Assembly (NCBI GenBank): GCA_001917735.1 | Contig: MNEO01000014.1 | Location: 1-18,578 of the forward strand | Direction: 5' to 3' | DNA length: 18,578 nt | From: Chloroflexi bacterium 13_1_40CM_68_21 | Lineage (GTDB): Bacteria; Chloroflexota; Limnocylindria; P2-11E | Shown here: positions 7,090-13,803 of the stretch, piece after piece | How positions within the stretch are numbered: the first letter of the stretch is position 1 | Layout: each line of letters begins with the position of its first letter | The notes under the pieces: model-generated | Seen by the model: only the letters and a program-made list of their open reading frames with translations | Told to the model about the DNA's origin: nothing | Databases searched by the model: none | Program-made: the position numbers and the translations under genes

Positions 7090-8120
7090 GGACGGAGGCA
7101 CCGAGCGCGTTCGCGGAGGTCGCGACCGAGCAGCAGAAGGTCATCGCCGAGATCCGCGAGCTCGACCTCCTCGTCGAGTCGACGCAGACCGAGGTGAACC
7201 GCCTCCGCTCACGCGAGGACCAGCTTAAGGCGAAGGTCGAGCAGGTCCGGGCCAATCCCGGCAACTTCCAGCGTGAGGAGATCTTTGGCGCGACCGACGA
7301 GCACATCACGGCGATGAGCCGGCGCATGACCATGGAAGGCCAGCTCGGGGCGCTCCAGGCCAAGCGCAAGCTCATCGACCGGAGCGCGCAGATCCTCGCG
7401 ACCGCGCAGCGCCAGCTCGCCGAATACTCGGCCCCGCCTCTCCCCGCGGACGCCGCGCCGCTCATCGACGAGAGCCGGCTGCTGCAGGCCGTGGTGGACA
7501 CGCAGGAAGAGGAGCGCAAGCGGATCGCGCGTCAGGTGCACGACGGGCCCGCGCAGGCGATGGCCAACGTCGTCCTGCAGTCCGAGATCAGCGAGCGCCT
7601 CTTCGACGTCGATGCCCAGAAATCGCGCGGAGAGCTCGCCGCGCTCCGGCAGATGGTCAACAAGACCCTGCAGGAGCTGCGCGGCTTCATCTTCGAGCTG
7701 CGACCGATGATCCTCGACGACCTCGGTCTCGTGCCGACGCTGCGCCGCTACGTACAGACGCTCATCGACAAGCACGGCGTGCGCATCGACTTTTCGAGCG
7801 TGGGCCGCGACCGCCGCCTGCCCTCGGACGACGAGGTCGCTATCTTCCGTCTCATCCAGGACTCGCTCGTCGAGCGGATCGACAAGGGCCAGGCGAAGGA
7901 TCTCGTCCTCGGGATGGCCTGGAAGGAAGACTCGCTGGACATCCTTCTGCAGACCGACGGAAGGGAGCTCCCGCCCGACGGTGAGCTCCAGTCCGGTATC
8001 CGCCGGAGCGAGCGGCTCGAGCTCCTCCGGGGAGAGTCCACGCACGAGACGAAAGCCGATGGCACGACCGTGCTCAAGGTCAAGGTCCCCGTCCGGAGCG
8101 CACCCCAGCTCGTCACATGA
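7086..8120 (+). CDS. DegS-like histidine kinase homologue with degenerate ATPase domain (probable pseudokinase)
   Basis: 344-residue paralogue of the kinase at 5453. It has a long N-terminal coiled coil (about 10-110) and an intact HisKA_3 H-box, RIARQVHDGPAQ with H152, D153 and Q157, followed by ELRPMILDDLGL. The ATPase part has decayed: where the first kinase has N213 this one has E263 (QDSLVERIDKG), the G1 box DDGMG becomes TDGRE (290-294), GLLSMRER becomes GIRRSERL and PGKGT becomes KADGT. It should not bind ATP, but could receive a phosphoryl group in a heterodimer, act as a phosphatase through the DxxxQ motif, or be a scaffold. The TTG start gives a TTGA overlap with the regulator's stop. 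The family is certain; loss of activity is inferred. Confidence 0.87.
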   Translation: MRTEAPSAFAEVATEQQKVIAEIRELDLLVESTQTEVNRLRSREDQLKAKVEQVRANPGNFQREEIFGATDEHITAMSRRMTMEGQLGALQAKRKLIDRSAQILATAQRQLAEYSAPPLPADAAPLIDESRLLQAVVDTQEEERKRIARQVHDGPAQAMANVVLQSEISERLFDVDAQKSRGELAALRQMVNKTLQELRGFIFELRPMILDDLGLVPTLRRYVQTLIDKHGVRIDFSSVGRDRRLPSDDEVAIFRLIQDSLVERIDKGQAKDLVLGMAWKEDSLDILLQTDGRELPPDGELQSGIRRSERLELLRGESTHETKADGTTVLKVKVPVRSAPQLVT

Positions 8121-8635
8121 CCACGAGGACGGAGCTGACGACCGACCAGGTCGCGGGATTCCTCGAGGCGACCTGCGTGCTGGTCGAATCCGAGCTCACC
8201 GCCCTGGGCGACGACAGCGGCTGGCACTTCGATACGAACGAGTGGTGCGCGAATCAGGTCATCGGCCACATCGTCGAGGCGGAAAAGCGCGGCTTCGCGG
8301 GGCGTATCCGCGAGATCCTATCCGGGAAGGAGAGGACCAGTGCGTGGGATCAGGCCGCGGTCGCGAAGGAGCGGAATGACTGCGCCCGCCTGGGCCAGAG
8401 CCTCTGGATGGAGTTCATGGGTGTACGCAACGACAGCATCAAGCTGGTTCGCTCGCTGACGACGTCGGATATGTCGAAGGGCATCGAGCATCCCAAGGTC
8501 GGACGCCTCGCGATCCGCGATCTCCTGCACGAGTGGATACACCACGACCGCAACCACACTCGCCAGCTCCTCCAGATCGCGCAAGAGCGCGTCTGGCCGC
8601 ACATGGAGAACGCGCAGAAGTTCAAGGGCGAGTAG
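8117..8635 (+). CDS. DinB-superfamily four-helix protein
   Basis: 172-residue protein of the DinB/YfiT fold, a four-helix bundle that usually holds a divalent metal through three His. The expected ligands are visible: H51 in ANQVIGHIVEAE, and H143 and H147 in IHHDRNHTRQL (HxxxH of the last long helix). The tryptophan-rich start (GWHF, NEWCANQ) also fits. Members include thiol transferases and metal-dependent hydrolases, but most have no known reaction, so none is assigned. The ATG at 8117 makes an ATGA overlap with the pseudokinase stop, so it is the last gene of the coupled operon. Its last 14 bases overlap the 3' end of the convergent gene. Confidence 0.82.
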   Translation: MTTRTELTTDQVAGFLEATCVLVESELTALGDDSGWHFDTNEWCANQVIGHIVEAEKRGFAGRIREILSGKERTSAWDQAAVAKERNDCARLGQSLWMEFMGVRNDSIKLVRSLTTSDMSKGIEHPKVGRLAIRDLLHEWIHHDRNHTRQLLQIAQERVWPHMENAQKFKGE

Positions 8636-9713
8636 GGAAAGCCCCCGGGAGCGTGCGGGCCTCCCGGTGAGGGGGGCCGGCGCCAAAGAAGAGCGCGAGC
8701 AGGTAGAACGGCGCGACGGGGATCCCGGCCTGCTGTAGCAGCGAGGCGGCGATCCCGGCGCCGACCCAGAGCGCGGTCCGCCGCGACGTGGTCGACGCGC
8801 TCGCCACACCCGGATACGCGAAGACGCCGTCATGCAGCAGCGCGTGCGGCGCGACCAGCAGCGACCAGGTCGACGCATCCGCGATCCGGCTGACGATCGC
8901 CCGTGACCGCAGGAGCACCGCGACGGCGCCCAGCGCGAACGCGATCGCCCCGAGGGCCAGGTAGATCAGGAAGCTGTCGCCGCCCTGTACGACGCGCCGA
9001 ACGAGCGGCGCCAGACCGAGCTCGCCCGGACGGAGCTCGGTCGTCGCGCGGGTGAGGAGCCCCGGGTAGCGTGCCATCCCTTCGGGCCCGATCGCCACGA
9101 AAGAAACGAGCACCAGCACAACGAGCATCGAGATCATCCCCGCCGCGCGCCGGCGATCGGTGAGCGCGACCAGGGCGAAGAGCGGAAACACCTGCGGTCG
9201 CAGCACGGTGGCGCCGAGGAGCGCGCCCGACCAGAACGGCGGCGCCCGTAGCGATCCCGCGACGAGCAACAGGATGAAGGGCGTCGTCTGACCCTCGACG
9301 AGCGCGATGAGCGACGTCGGTGCGAGGACCGCGAAGGGGAAGAGCAATCGGATCTGCGAAGGATCGGCGAGGCGGCCGAGGAGAAATGCCGCGGCCACGA
9401 GGGCGAGCACGCCAAGCGCGGTCCAGATCGCGTATGCGACCTCGATCGGGAGCGCGCCGAGCGGCGCCATGAGATAGGAGAGCGCCGGCACGTTCGCGTG
9501 GCCCATCACGATGGTCCGCGCCGGGACCGCCTCGTGCTCGACGACGAAGACCGCATCGAGATCGGTCGCCGACGCGCCATGGCCGGTCGCGATGAGCCGG
9601 GCCGGCGCGTAGAGGGCGATGAAGTCGTACGCCGCGGGCTCAGCGGACCATACGCTGAACGCGATGAGCCAGGCCGCGGCCGCGGCGAGGGCGACGGCGG
9701 CGATACGGCCTAT
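8622..9713 (-). CDS. GT87-like (DUF2029) membrane glycosyltransferase, probable ATA start
   Basis: Polytopic membrane protein resembling GT87 (DUF2029) mannosyltransferases of the GT-C fold. After the first membrane helix an acidic loop reads AAYDFIALYAPARLIATG, followed by a LSYLMAPLGALP segment before a Trp-containing helix, an EGQTTPFILLL stretch matching the family's 'GQ.n' helix, and a VLRPQVFPLF segment. The only canonical start is GTG at 9809, but that would add 32 Gly/Arg/Asp-rich residues lying wholly inside the upstream gene. An ATA at 9713-9711 sits one base before the upstream gene's TAG, exactly the 4-base overlap used elsewhere, and would give GRIAAVALAAAAAWLIAF as a clean signal anchor. 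I therefore chose 9713. The 3' end overlaps the convergent DinB-like gene by 14 bases. Confidence 0.78.
   Translation of the reverse strand: MGRIAAVALAAAAAWLIAFSVWSAEPAAYDFIALYAPARLIATGHGASATDLDAVFVVEHEAVPARTIVMGHANVPALSYLMAPLGALPIEVAYAIWTALGVLALVAAAFLLGRLADPSQIRLLFPFAVLAPTSLIALVEGQTTPFILLLVAGSLRAPPFWSGALLGATVLRPQVFPLFALVALTDRRRAAGMISMLVVLVLVSFVAIGPEGMARYPGLLTRATTELRPGELGLAPLVRRVVQGGDSFLIYLALGAIAFALGAVAVLLRSRAIVSRIADASTWSLLVAPHALLHDGVFAYPGVASASTTSRRTALWVGAGIAASLLQQAGIPVAPFYLLALFFGAGPPHREARTLPGAFPTRP
8645..8667 (+). terminator. GC-rich hairpin after dinB-like gene, possible terminator
   Basis: A perfect 7-bp stem, CCGGGAG (8645-8651) and CTCCCGG (8661-8667), with a 9-base loop lies 10 bases after the last gene of the + strand operon. 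No T-run follows, and the hairpin lies within the 3' end of the convergent gene. It could slow transcription from either side, but without a T-tract the call is weak. Confidence 0.3.
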
Positions 9714-11191
9714 GGGCCGCCGATGTTCGTGACGGCGATCCCCTGGTAGTAGTGCGTCAGGATCTCCTCCGCCGACTTGCCCCCGAGTGCCATTCCCTGC
9801 GCGCCCCACTGCGACATTCCTACACCATGCCCGTATCCGCGGCCGGCGAACACGAAGCGCGCCGGCAGGCGGTACATCCAGCCGGTGATCCGCAGCGCCC
9901 TGGTTACGCGATCGGGGTCGCGCAGATTGACGGTGAAGGTGCGCTCGACCTTCGCGCCCAGGAACTCGAGCTGGCGCACGCGGTCTGCGTCCGAGGCCGA
10001 TGCGGACACGAACTCGATCTCTTCGGGATGCGTCGAGACAGTGAAGAGCGTGCTGCGGAGCCCGAAGTAGTACCGAGACGCGTCCTTACCGATATCGCGC
10101 CTCCCGTTCGTGCCGACGACGCGCGCGCCCATCACCCGGCCGGTGCCCGAAAGACGGGTCACGTCGACGCGCTGCACGTCGCCGACGTCGACCCCACGGG
10201 CGCCGAGGTAGCTTCGCAGCTGGGGCGCCGTGAACTCGGTCGTCCACTCCCAGCTCGTATGCCCCCAGGACGAGGCCATCGCTGACTCATCGCCCGGCGA
10301 GGCCACGGCGCGTAGGTACGGAAGCGCGTTCGCGTACACGTTCTCGCTGTCTTCGGTGTAACCGCCGGCGTTCGCGGAGTAGAGCGCCTCGATCGGGACG
10401 CCGCGATAGGTCGCGACGAGCCCGGCTGTCCGAGCGACCGCCCGCACGGTCGATGTCGTCTCGCCGCCGAGGCCGTCGTACTCCTGGTCGCGCGTGTCAC
10501 CCTCGAGGTCGTAGCTGCCATGCCGTCCGAGGTGGGTGACGAGGTACGTGCGCGCCGCGATCGCCTGCGCCGCCAGGGCCTCGGGCATCCACGTCGAGGG
10601 CTCCTCCGAGCCGACCACGGACGCGAGGTAGGCCGCGGTGTCCACCTGGTTCACCATGATCATGTCGCCCTCATCGTCTCGGGTGAGGTCGAACGTGCCG
10701 CGGAACGCGCGGCCGTTGTATGTCAGGAGACCATCGCTGGTCTCGAAATGCAGCTGGGTGACCTGCTGTGCGGAGAAGAGCGGCGGCTTGAGAGGATTCG
10801 AACCGTCGTCCTCCACCGAGAACTCGAACGGGATCGTGACGATCGCGATCTTGTCCATTCGAGCGAGGAGCCGGGCCTCACGCAGCTCCGACGCGCGGTT
10901 GCGTCGCTCGTCGGGGTCCGGAAGTCCCGCGACGGCCTGACTCGGGTCGGCGAGGCGTCGGACGCCGCGCCGCGCGATCGTGCTGGTGGAACCCCTGTAC
11001 AGGACGGCGCCGTCGTCCTTCGTCACGACCAACGAGCCGGTGGACCCGATCCGCGCGTAGCTCGTGCCGAGACCCGAGATGTTCACGCGGATCAGCGACG
11101 GCAGCGCGGCGAGCGTCGCGGCCGCCGCGGTCCGCGCGGGCATGGTCGTGACGACGAGCGCGAGGATCAGGATGTATTTCAGCCACGCCAT
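9710..11191 (-). CDS. Exported SpoIID/LytB-domain protein
   Basis: 493-residue secreted or membrane-tethered protein with an N-terminal signal sequence (residues about 1-25) and a SpoIID domain. The core NQVDTAAYLASVVGSEEP (about 181-198) holds the conserved Glu (E196 by alignment) that is catalytic in the SpoIID lytic transglycosylase, followed by EALAAQAIAARTYLV and YSANAGGYTE. The closing motif GYGHGVGMSQWGAQGMAL lies at about 452-469. A spacer of some 50 residues separates the two conserved parts. A role in cutting glycan strands of peptidoglycan is expected. SpoIID-domain proteins also occur in non-sporulating bacteria, so this is no proof of sporulation. ATG at 11191 follows a GAGG Shine-Dalgarno (11203-11200); GTG at 11194 is an alternative. 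It is coupled to hpt. Confidence 0.85.
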   Translation of the reverse strand: MAWLKYILILALVVTTMPARTAAAATLAALPSLIRVNISGLGTSYARIGSTGSLVVTKDDGAVLYRGSTSTIARRGVRRLADPSQAVAGLPDPDERRNRASELREARLLARMDKIAIVTIPFEFSVEDDGSNPLKPPLFSAQQVTQLHFETSDGLLTYNGRAFRGTFDLTRDDEGDMIMVNQVDTAAYLASVVGSEEPSTWMPEALAAQAIAARTYLVTHLGRHGSYDLEGDTRDQEYDGLGGETTSTVRAVARTAGLVATYRGVPIEALYSANAGGYTEDSENVYANALPYLRAVASPGDESAMASSWGHTSWEWTTEFTAPQLRSYLGARGVDVGDVQRVDVTRLSGTGRVMGARVVGTNGRRDIGKDASRYYFGLRSTLFTVSTHPEEIEFVSASASDADRVRQLEFLGAKVERTFTVNLRDPDRVTRALRITGWMYRLPARFVFAGRGYGHGVGMSQWGAQGMALGGKSAEEILTHYYQGIAVTNIGGP

Positions 11192-11763
11192 CACGAGGAC
11201 CTCGCGTACACCTCCGGCTTGAGCACGCCGACGAACGGCAGGTTGCGGTACCGCTCGGCGTAGTCGAGCCCGTAACCCACGACGAACTTGTCGGGGATCT
11301 CGAAGCCGCGGTAGTCGATCTCGATCGGGATCACGCGGCGCCCGGGTTTGTCGAGCAGCACGCAGAGCCGCACGGACGCGGGCCGCTGGGCGCGAAGATG
11401 CTCGAATACGTACGAGAGGGTGTGCCCGGTGTCGAGGATGTCCTCGACCACGAGCACGTGCCGTCCCTCGATCGGATGCGCGAGGTCCTTGAGGATGCGG
11501 ACGACCCCGCTCGTCTGGGTACCTTCGCCGTACGACGAGACCTCGAGGAAGTCGAGGGCGAGCGGGATCGGCGTCGCGCGCATGAGGTCGGCAAGAAACG
11601 GCAGCGCGCCCTTCAGTATTGAGACCAGCACGAGGTCCCGCGACTGATAGTCGGCGGCGATCCGCGCACCGAGCTCCTGCACCTTCGCGGCGATCTCGTC
11701 CGCGGTGAGGAGCACCTCGGCCACGTCGTCGGTGGGCTGGGTGCGTGCCGAGACGGCAGGCAT
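11191..11763 (-). CDS. hpt: Hypoxanthine phosphoribosyltransferase
   Basis: 190-residue purine salvage enzyme that joins hypoxanthine (and usually guanine) to PRPP to make IMP or GMP in the cytoplasm. Motifs in order: LVSILKGALPFLADL (about 46-60), the flexible loop SSYGEGTQTSG (76-86), the PRPP-binding loop VVEDILDTGHTL (105-116), LLDKPGRR (137-143) and FVVGYGLDYAERYRNLPFVG. Length is as expected for the family. The frame stays open upstream of 11763, but ATG 11763 gives the normal N-terminus and a 28-base gap to the cupredoxin gene. The stop overlaps the start of the SpoIID-domain gene. Confidence 0.95.
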   Translation of the reverse strand: MPAVSARTQPTDDVAEVLLTADEIAAKVQELGARIAADYQSRDLVLVSILKGALPFLADLMRATPIPLALDFLEVSSYGEGTQTSGVVRILKDLAHPIEGRHVLVVEDILDTGHTLSYVFEHLRAQRPASVRLCVLLDKPGRRVIPIEIDYRGFEIPDKFVVGYGLDYAERYRNLPFVGVLKPEVYARSS

Positions 11764-11791
11764 CAGACACGGATTGTCGCAGGTCGCATGC

Positions 11792-12352
11792 CTAGAGCTG
11801 GCGCGACACTCTCCAGGCGAATGCAAAGAGCGCCACGATCGCCATCGCCGCCCCCGCCACGATCACCGGTCCCGGACCTGCCTCGCTCGGCGGGCGAAGG
11901 ACGACCGGAGCGGCGGTTGAACTCGGCAGCGCCGCAACGGCGGTCGGCGAAGCCGTGCTCGCTGGTCCGGTAACGGTCGACGCGCTCGCGGTGGGCGCGA
12001 GCGTCGGGGTGGGCGACGGCGCTTCCGGGGCAAGCACGACGACAGTGCCGAACATGATCGAGTGGAGGTTGCAGAAATATTGATACGTACCTGCCGTCCC
12101 GAAGGTGATCGAGCGCGACGTTCCCGGAGCGAAGCTGCCGGTATCCCAGTTGCCGTTGGACGTCACGGTATGAGAGGCGGTATCGACGTTGGCCCACGTC
12201 ACCGTGTCGCCGACGCGGATCGTCACCGTCTTTGGCTGGAAGGCGAAGTCCTTCACGGTGACGGTCGCCGTCGCCGCCGCGTACGTGACGAGGGGCAAGG
12301 CAAGGAGCGCGAGCGCGAGTAGTCCCGCCGCGCGACAGGGGACGATGCCCAC
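11792..12352 (-). CDS. Membrane-anchored type 1 copper protein (plastocyanin/amicyanin-like), copy 1
   Basis: 186-residue exported cupredoxin: signal peptide (about 1-25), a blue-copper domain (about 28-108), a Pro/Thr/Ser-rich linker (109-158) and a C-terminal membrane helix (about 161-180) with a basic tail. The copper ligands are visible as H61 (SHTV), C94, H97 and M100 in FCNLHSIM, the CxxHxxM spacing of amicyanin-like proteins. It probably carries electrons outside the membrane, with the linker letting the copper domain reach a redox partner. The GTG start at 12352 is preceded by GGAGG. The gene lies behind a second cupredoxin (53-base gap) and ahead of hpt. The redox partner is unknown. 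Confidence 0.88.
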   Translation of the reverse strand: MGIVPCRAAGLLALALLALPLVTYAAATATVTVKDFAFQPKTVTIRVGDTVTWANVDTASHTVTSNGNWDTGSFAPGTSRSITFGTAGTYQYFCNLHSIMFGTVVVLAPEAPSPTPTLAPTASASTVTGPASTASPTAVAALPSSTAAPVVLRPPSEAGPGPVIVAGAAMAIVALFAFAWRVSRQL

Positions 12353-12362
12353 GAGACCGATT

Positions 12363-12367
12363 CCTCC
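12363..12367 (-). promoter_or_regulatory. Strong Shine-Dalgarno before cupredoxin copy 1
   Basis: GGAGG on the minus strand, 10 bases before the GTG at 12352. It supports this GTG as the start and is one of the few clear ribosome binding sites here, where most genes rely on start/stop overlap. A small 5-bp hairpin (CCCGG / CCGGG, 12367-12382) abuts it and could affect access, but its importance is uncertain. Confidence 0.55.
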
Positions 12368-12405
12368 CCGGACCGTGCCGGGATTCTCTCAGGTCGAGTA
12401 GATCT

Positions 12406-13056
12406 TCATGTCCGGCGCGCGATGAGCCAGACGACCGCGGCGAGAGCGAGGAGCGCGACCGCCGCTCCTGCGATTAGCAGCGCGCTCGGGCCTTCGTTCG
12501 GCGCAGTCGCGGGCGTCACCCCGACCGCGACGGGCCTGGGTGACTCCGCGGTCGTCCCTGCGGGCGCCGGCGATGTGATCGGGGCAGATGTCGGCGCCGG
12601 CGTGGACGGAACCGGCGTCGGCTCCGGCGTTGGCGGCGCCGTCGGTGCCGGCGTGGCGACCGCCGTCGGAACCGGCGTCGACGGTGGAGGAGGCGGCGCT
12701 GTCGGCGGAGGCGCGGTCGGCGCCGGCGTCGGTGCGGCCAGCACCGTCACCGTGCCTTTCATCGCCGCGCCGTGGATCCCGCAGATGTAATTGAACGTGC
12801 CCGCGGTGCCGAAGACGAGCGACGCGCTCTGTCCCTGCGAGAGCGCGGCTGTCTTGAATCCGTCATTGAAGAACGCGCTGTGCTGCGCGCTGTCGCGGTT
12901 CGTCCAGGTCACGGTGTCACCGGCCCTGATCGAGAGCGGCGTCGGCGAGTACGCGAAGTTCTGGATCGTCACCGCGGCCGTCGCCGCGTAGACCATCAGG
13001 GGCATCGCAAAGAGCGCCGCAGTCCACGCGACGACCGCGGCCGATCGCACGCTCAT
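12406..13056 (-). CDS. Membrane-anchored type 1 copper protein, copy 2 with long Pro-rich linker
   Basis: 216-residue paralogue of the next gene downstream. Signal peptide (about 1-25), blue-copper domain (about 27-107) with ligands H59 (QHSAFF), C92, H95 and M99 in ICGIHGAAM, a low-complexity linker rich in Pro, Thr and Ala (about 108-190), and a C-terminal membrane helix (191-212) with a basic end. The spacing between His and Met is one residue longer than in copy 1, so the copper site may have a different potential. An ATG start at 13056 puts the signal peptide at the N-terminus; the frame is open further upstream but that part is antisense to rsmG. It is divergent from rsmG with only 12 bases between start codons. 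Confidence 0.88.
   Translation of the reverse strand: MSVRSAAVVAWTAALFAMPLMVYAATAAVTIQNFAYSPTPLSIRAGDTVTWTNRDSAQHSAFFNDGFKTAALSQGQSASLVFGTAGTFNYICGIHGAAMKGTVTVLAAPTPAPTAPPPTAPPPPPSTPVPTAVATPAPTAPPTPEPTPVPSTPAPTSAPITSPAPAGTTAESPRPVAVGVTPATAPNEGPSALLIAGAAVALLALAAVVWLIARRT
12580..12740 (-). repeat. Low-complexity Pro/Thr/Ala linker repeat
   Basis: Degenerate tandem copies of a GGCGCCGGCGTC-like unit (+ strand view) encode the TPAPTAPP-type linker of cupredoxin copy 2. Such tracts vary in length by slippage and are prone to assembly error. It is a protein-level spacer, not a mobile element. Confidence 0.6.
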
Positions 13057-13068
13057 ACGATACTGAAC
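13056..13068 (+). promoter_or_regulatory. Possible -10 element for a leaderless rsmG transcript
   Basis: TACGAT at 13056-13061 matches the TAnnnT form of a -10 element and ends 7 bases before the GTG at 13069, the spacing seen for leaderless mRNAs. I see no Shine-Dalgarno for rsmG and no clear -35. The hexamer overlaps the ATG of the divergent cupredoxin gene, so binding there would affect both. The match is short and could be chance. Confidence 0.3.
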
Positions 13069-13803
13069 GTGCCGACGGTGTCCGCCGATGCGGCCTTCGC
13101 TGAGCTTGCCCGCGACGCGCAACGGATCGGCGTGCGGCTCGACTCGGCGACGATCGCGCGCTGCGAGAGGTACGCGGACCTGCTCATCGAACGCAATACG
13201 TCGGTGAACCTGACCGCGATCACCACGCCGGTCGACATCGCGCGCAAGCACTTCCTCGACTCGTTTACCGCGCTTGCCGTGCGCAGATGGACCGGCCGTG
13301 AGCACGTCGTCGACGTGGGCAGCGGCGCGGGGTTTCCGGGGCTCGCGCTGCGGCTCGCGCTCCCCGGTCTTCGAGTGACGCTCGTTGAATCGATGGGAAA
13401 GAAGGCGCGCTTTCTCGCAGAGGTCACGAGCGCGCTCGCGATCGATGGCGTCGAGGTGCGGAACGAGCGGGCCGAGGCGCTCGCGCGCGAGCGGCGCGAT
13501 CGCTATGACGTCGCGACGGCGCGGGCGGTCGGATCGCTCGGCGCGGTCATCGAGTACCTGCTTCCGTTCGCGCGCGTGGGTGGCGACGCGATCGCGTGGA
13601 AAGGGCGCCTGGACGCCGAGCTCCCCGGCGCGCGGAAAGCCTGCGCGGCGATCGGCGGTGAGATCGTCAAGGTCACGCCGACGTCGGAGCTCGGGTTGGG
13701 TGACGTGCTGCCCGGGCGATCGCTCGTCGTCGTGCGCAAGACGCGGCCGACGCCCGAGCGCTATCCCCGCTCGGCCGCCGAAGCGAAACGGCGCCCGTGG
13801 TGA
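13069..13803 (+). CDS. rsmG: 16S rRNA (guanine-527-N7)-methyltransferase RsmG
   Basis: 244-residue SAM-dependent methyltransferase that modifies G527 of 16S rRNA. The signatures are the N-terminal helix ending in RNTSVNLTAIT (42-52), KHFLDS (60-65), the SAM-binding motif VDVGSGAGFPGL (81-92), LVESMGKKARFL (105-116), the RNERAE and DVATARAV segments and the C-terminal PTPERYPR (227-234). The frame is open far upstream, but that part is antisense to the cupredoxin gene. GTG at 13069 gives a normal N-terminus; GTG 13078 is a second option. The stop overlaps the following HisA-like gene by 4 bases. Confidence 0.93.
   Translation: MPTVSADAAFAELARDAQRIGVRLDSATIARCERYADLLIERNTSVNLTAITTPVDIARKHFLDSFTALAVRRWTGREHVVDVGSGAGFPGLALRLALPGLRVTLVESMGKKARFLAEVTSALAIDGVEVRNERAEALARERRDRYDVATARAVGSLGAVIEYLLPFARVGGDAIAWKGRLDAELPGARKACAAIGGEIVKVTPTSELGLGDVLPGRSLVVVRKTRPTPERYPRSAAEAKRRPW

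Noticed and set aside
9714..9809. GTG at 9809 as the start of the GT87-like gene
   Set aside because: It adds 32 residues typical of a shadow frame, entirely inside the SpoIID-domain gene, ahead of the natural signal anchor; ATA 9713 fits the junction geometry better.
11192..11770. SpoIID-domain frame extended to 11770 (686 codons)
   Set aside because: The extra part is antiphase to hpt and Arg-rich; ATG 11191 starts a proper signal peptide after a GAGG site.
12367..12382. 5-bp hairpin between the two cupredoxin genes as a terminator
   Set aside because: The stem is short, there is no T-run, and it abuts the ribosome binding site of the next gene; chance hairpins of this size are common at this GC content.
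12772..13068. rsmG frame extended upstream to 12772
   Set aside because: This part is antisense to the cupredoxin domain and shows no methyltransferase features; the family N-terminus starts near 13069.
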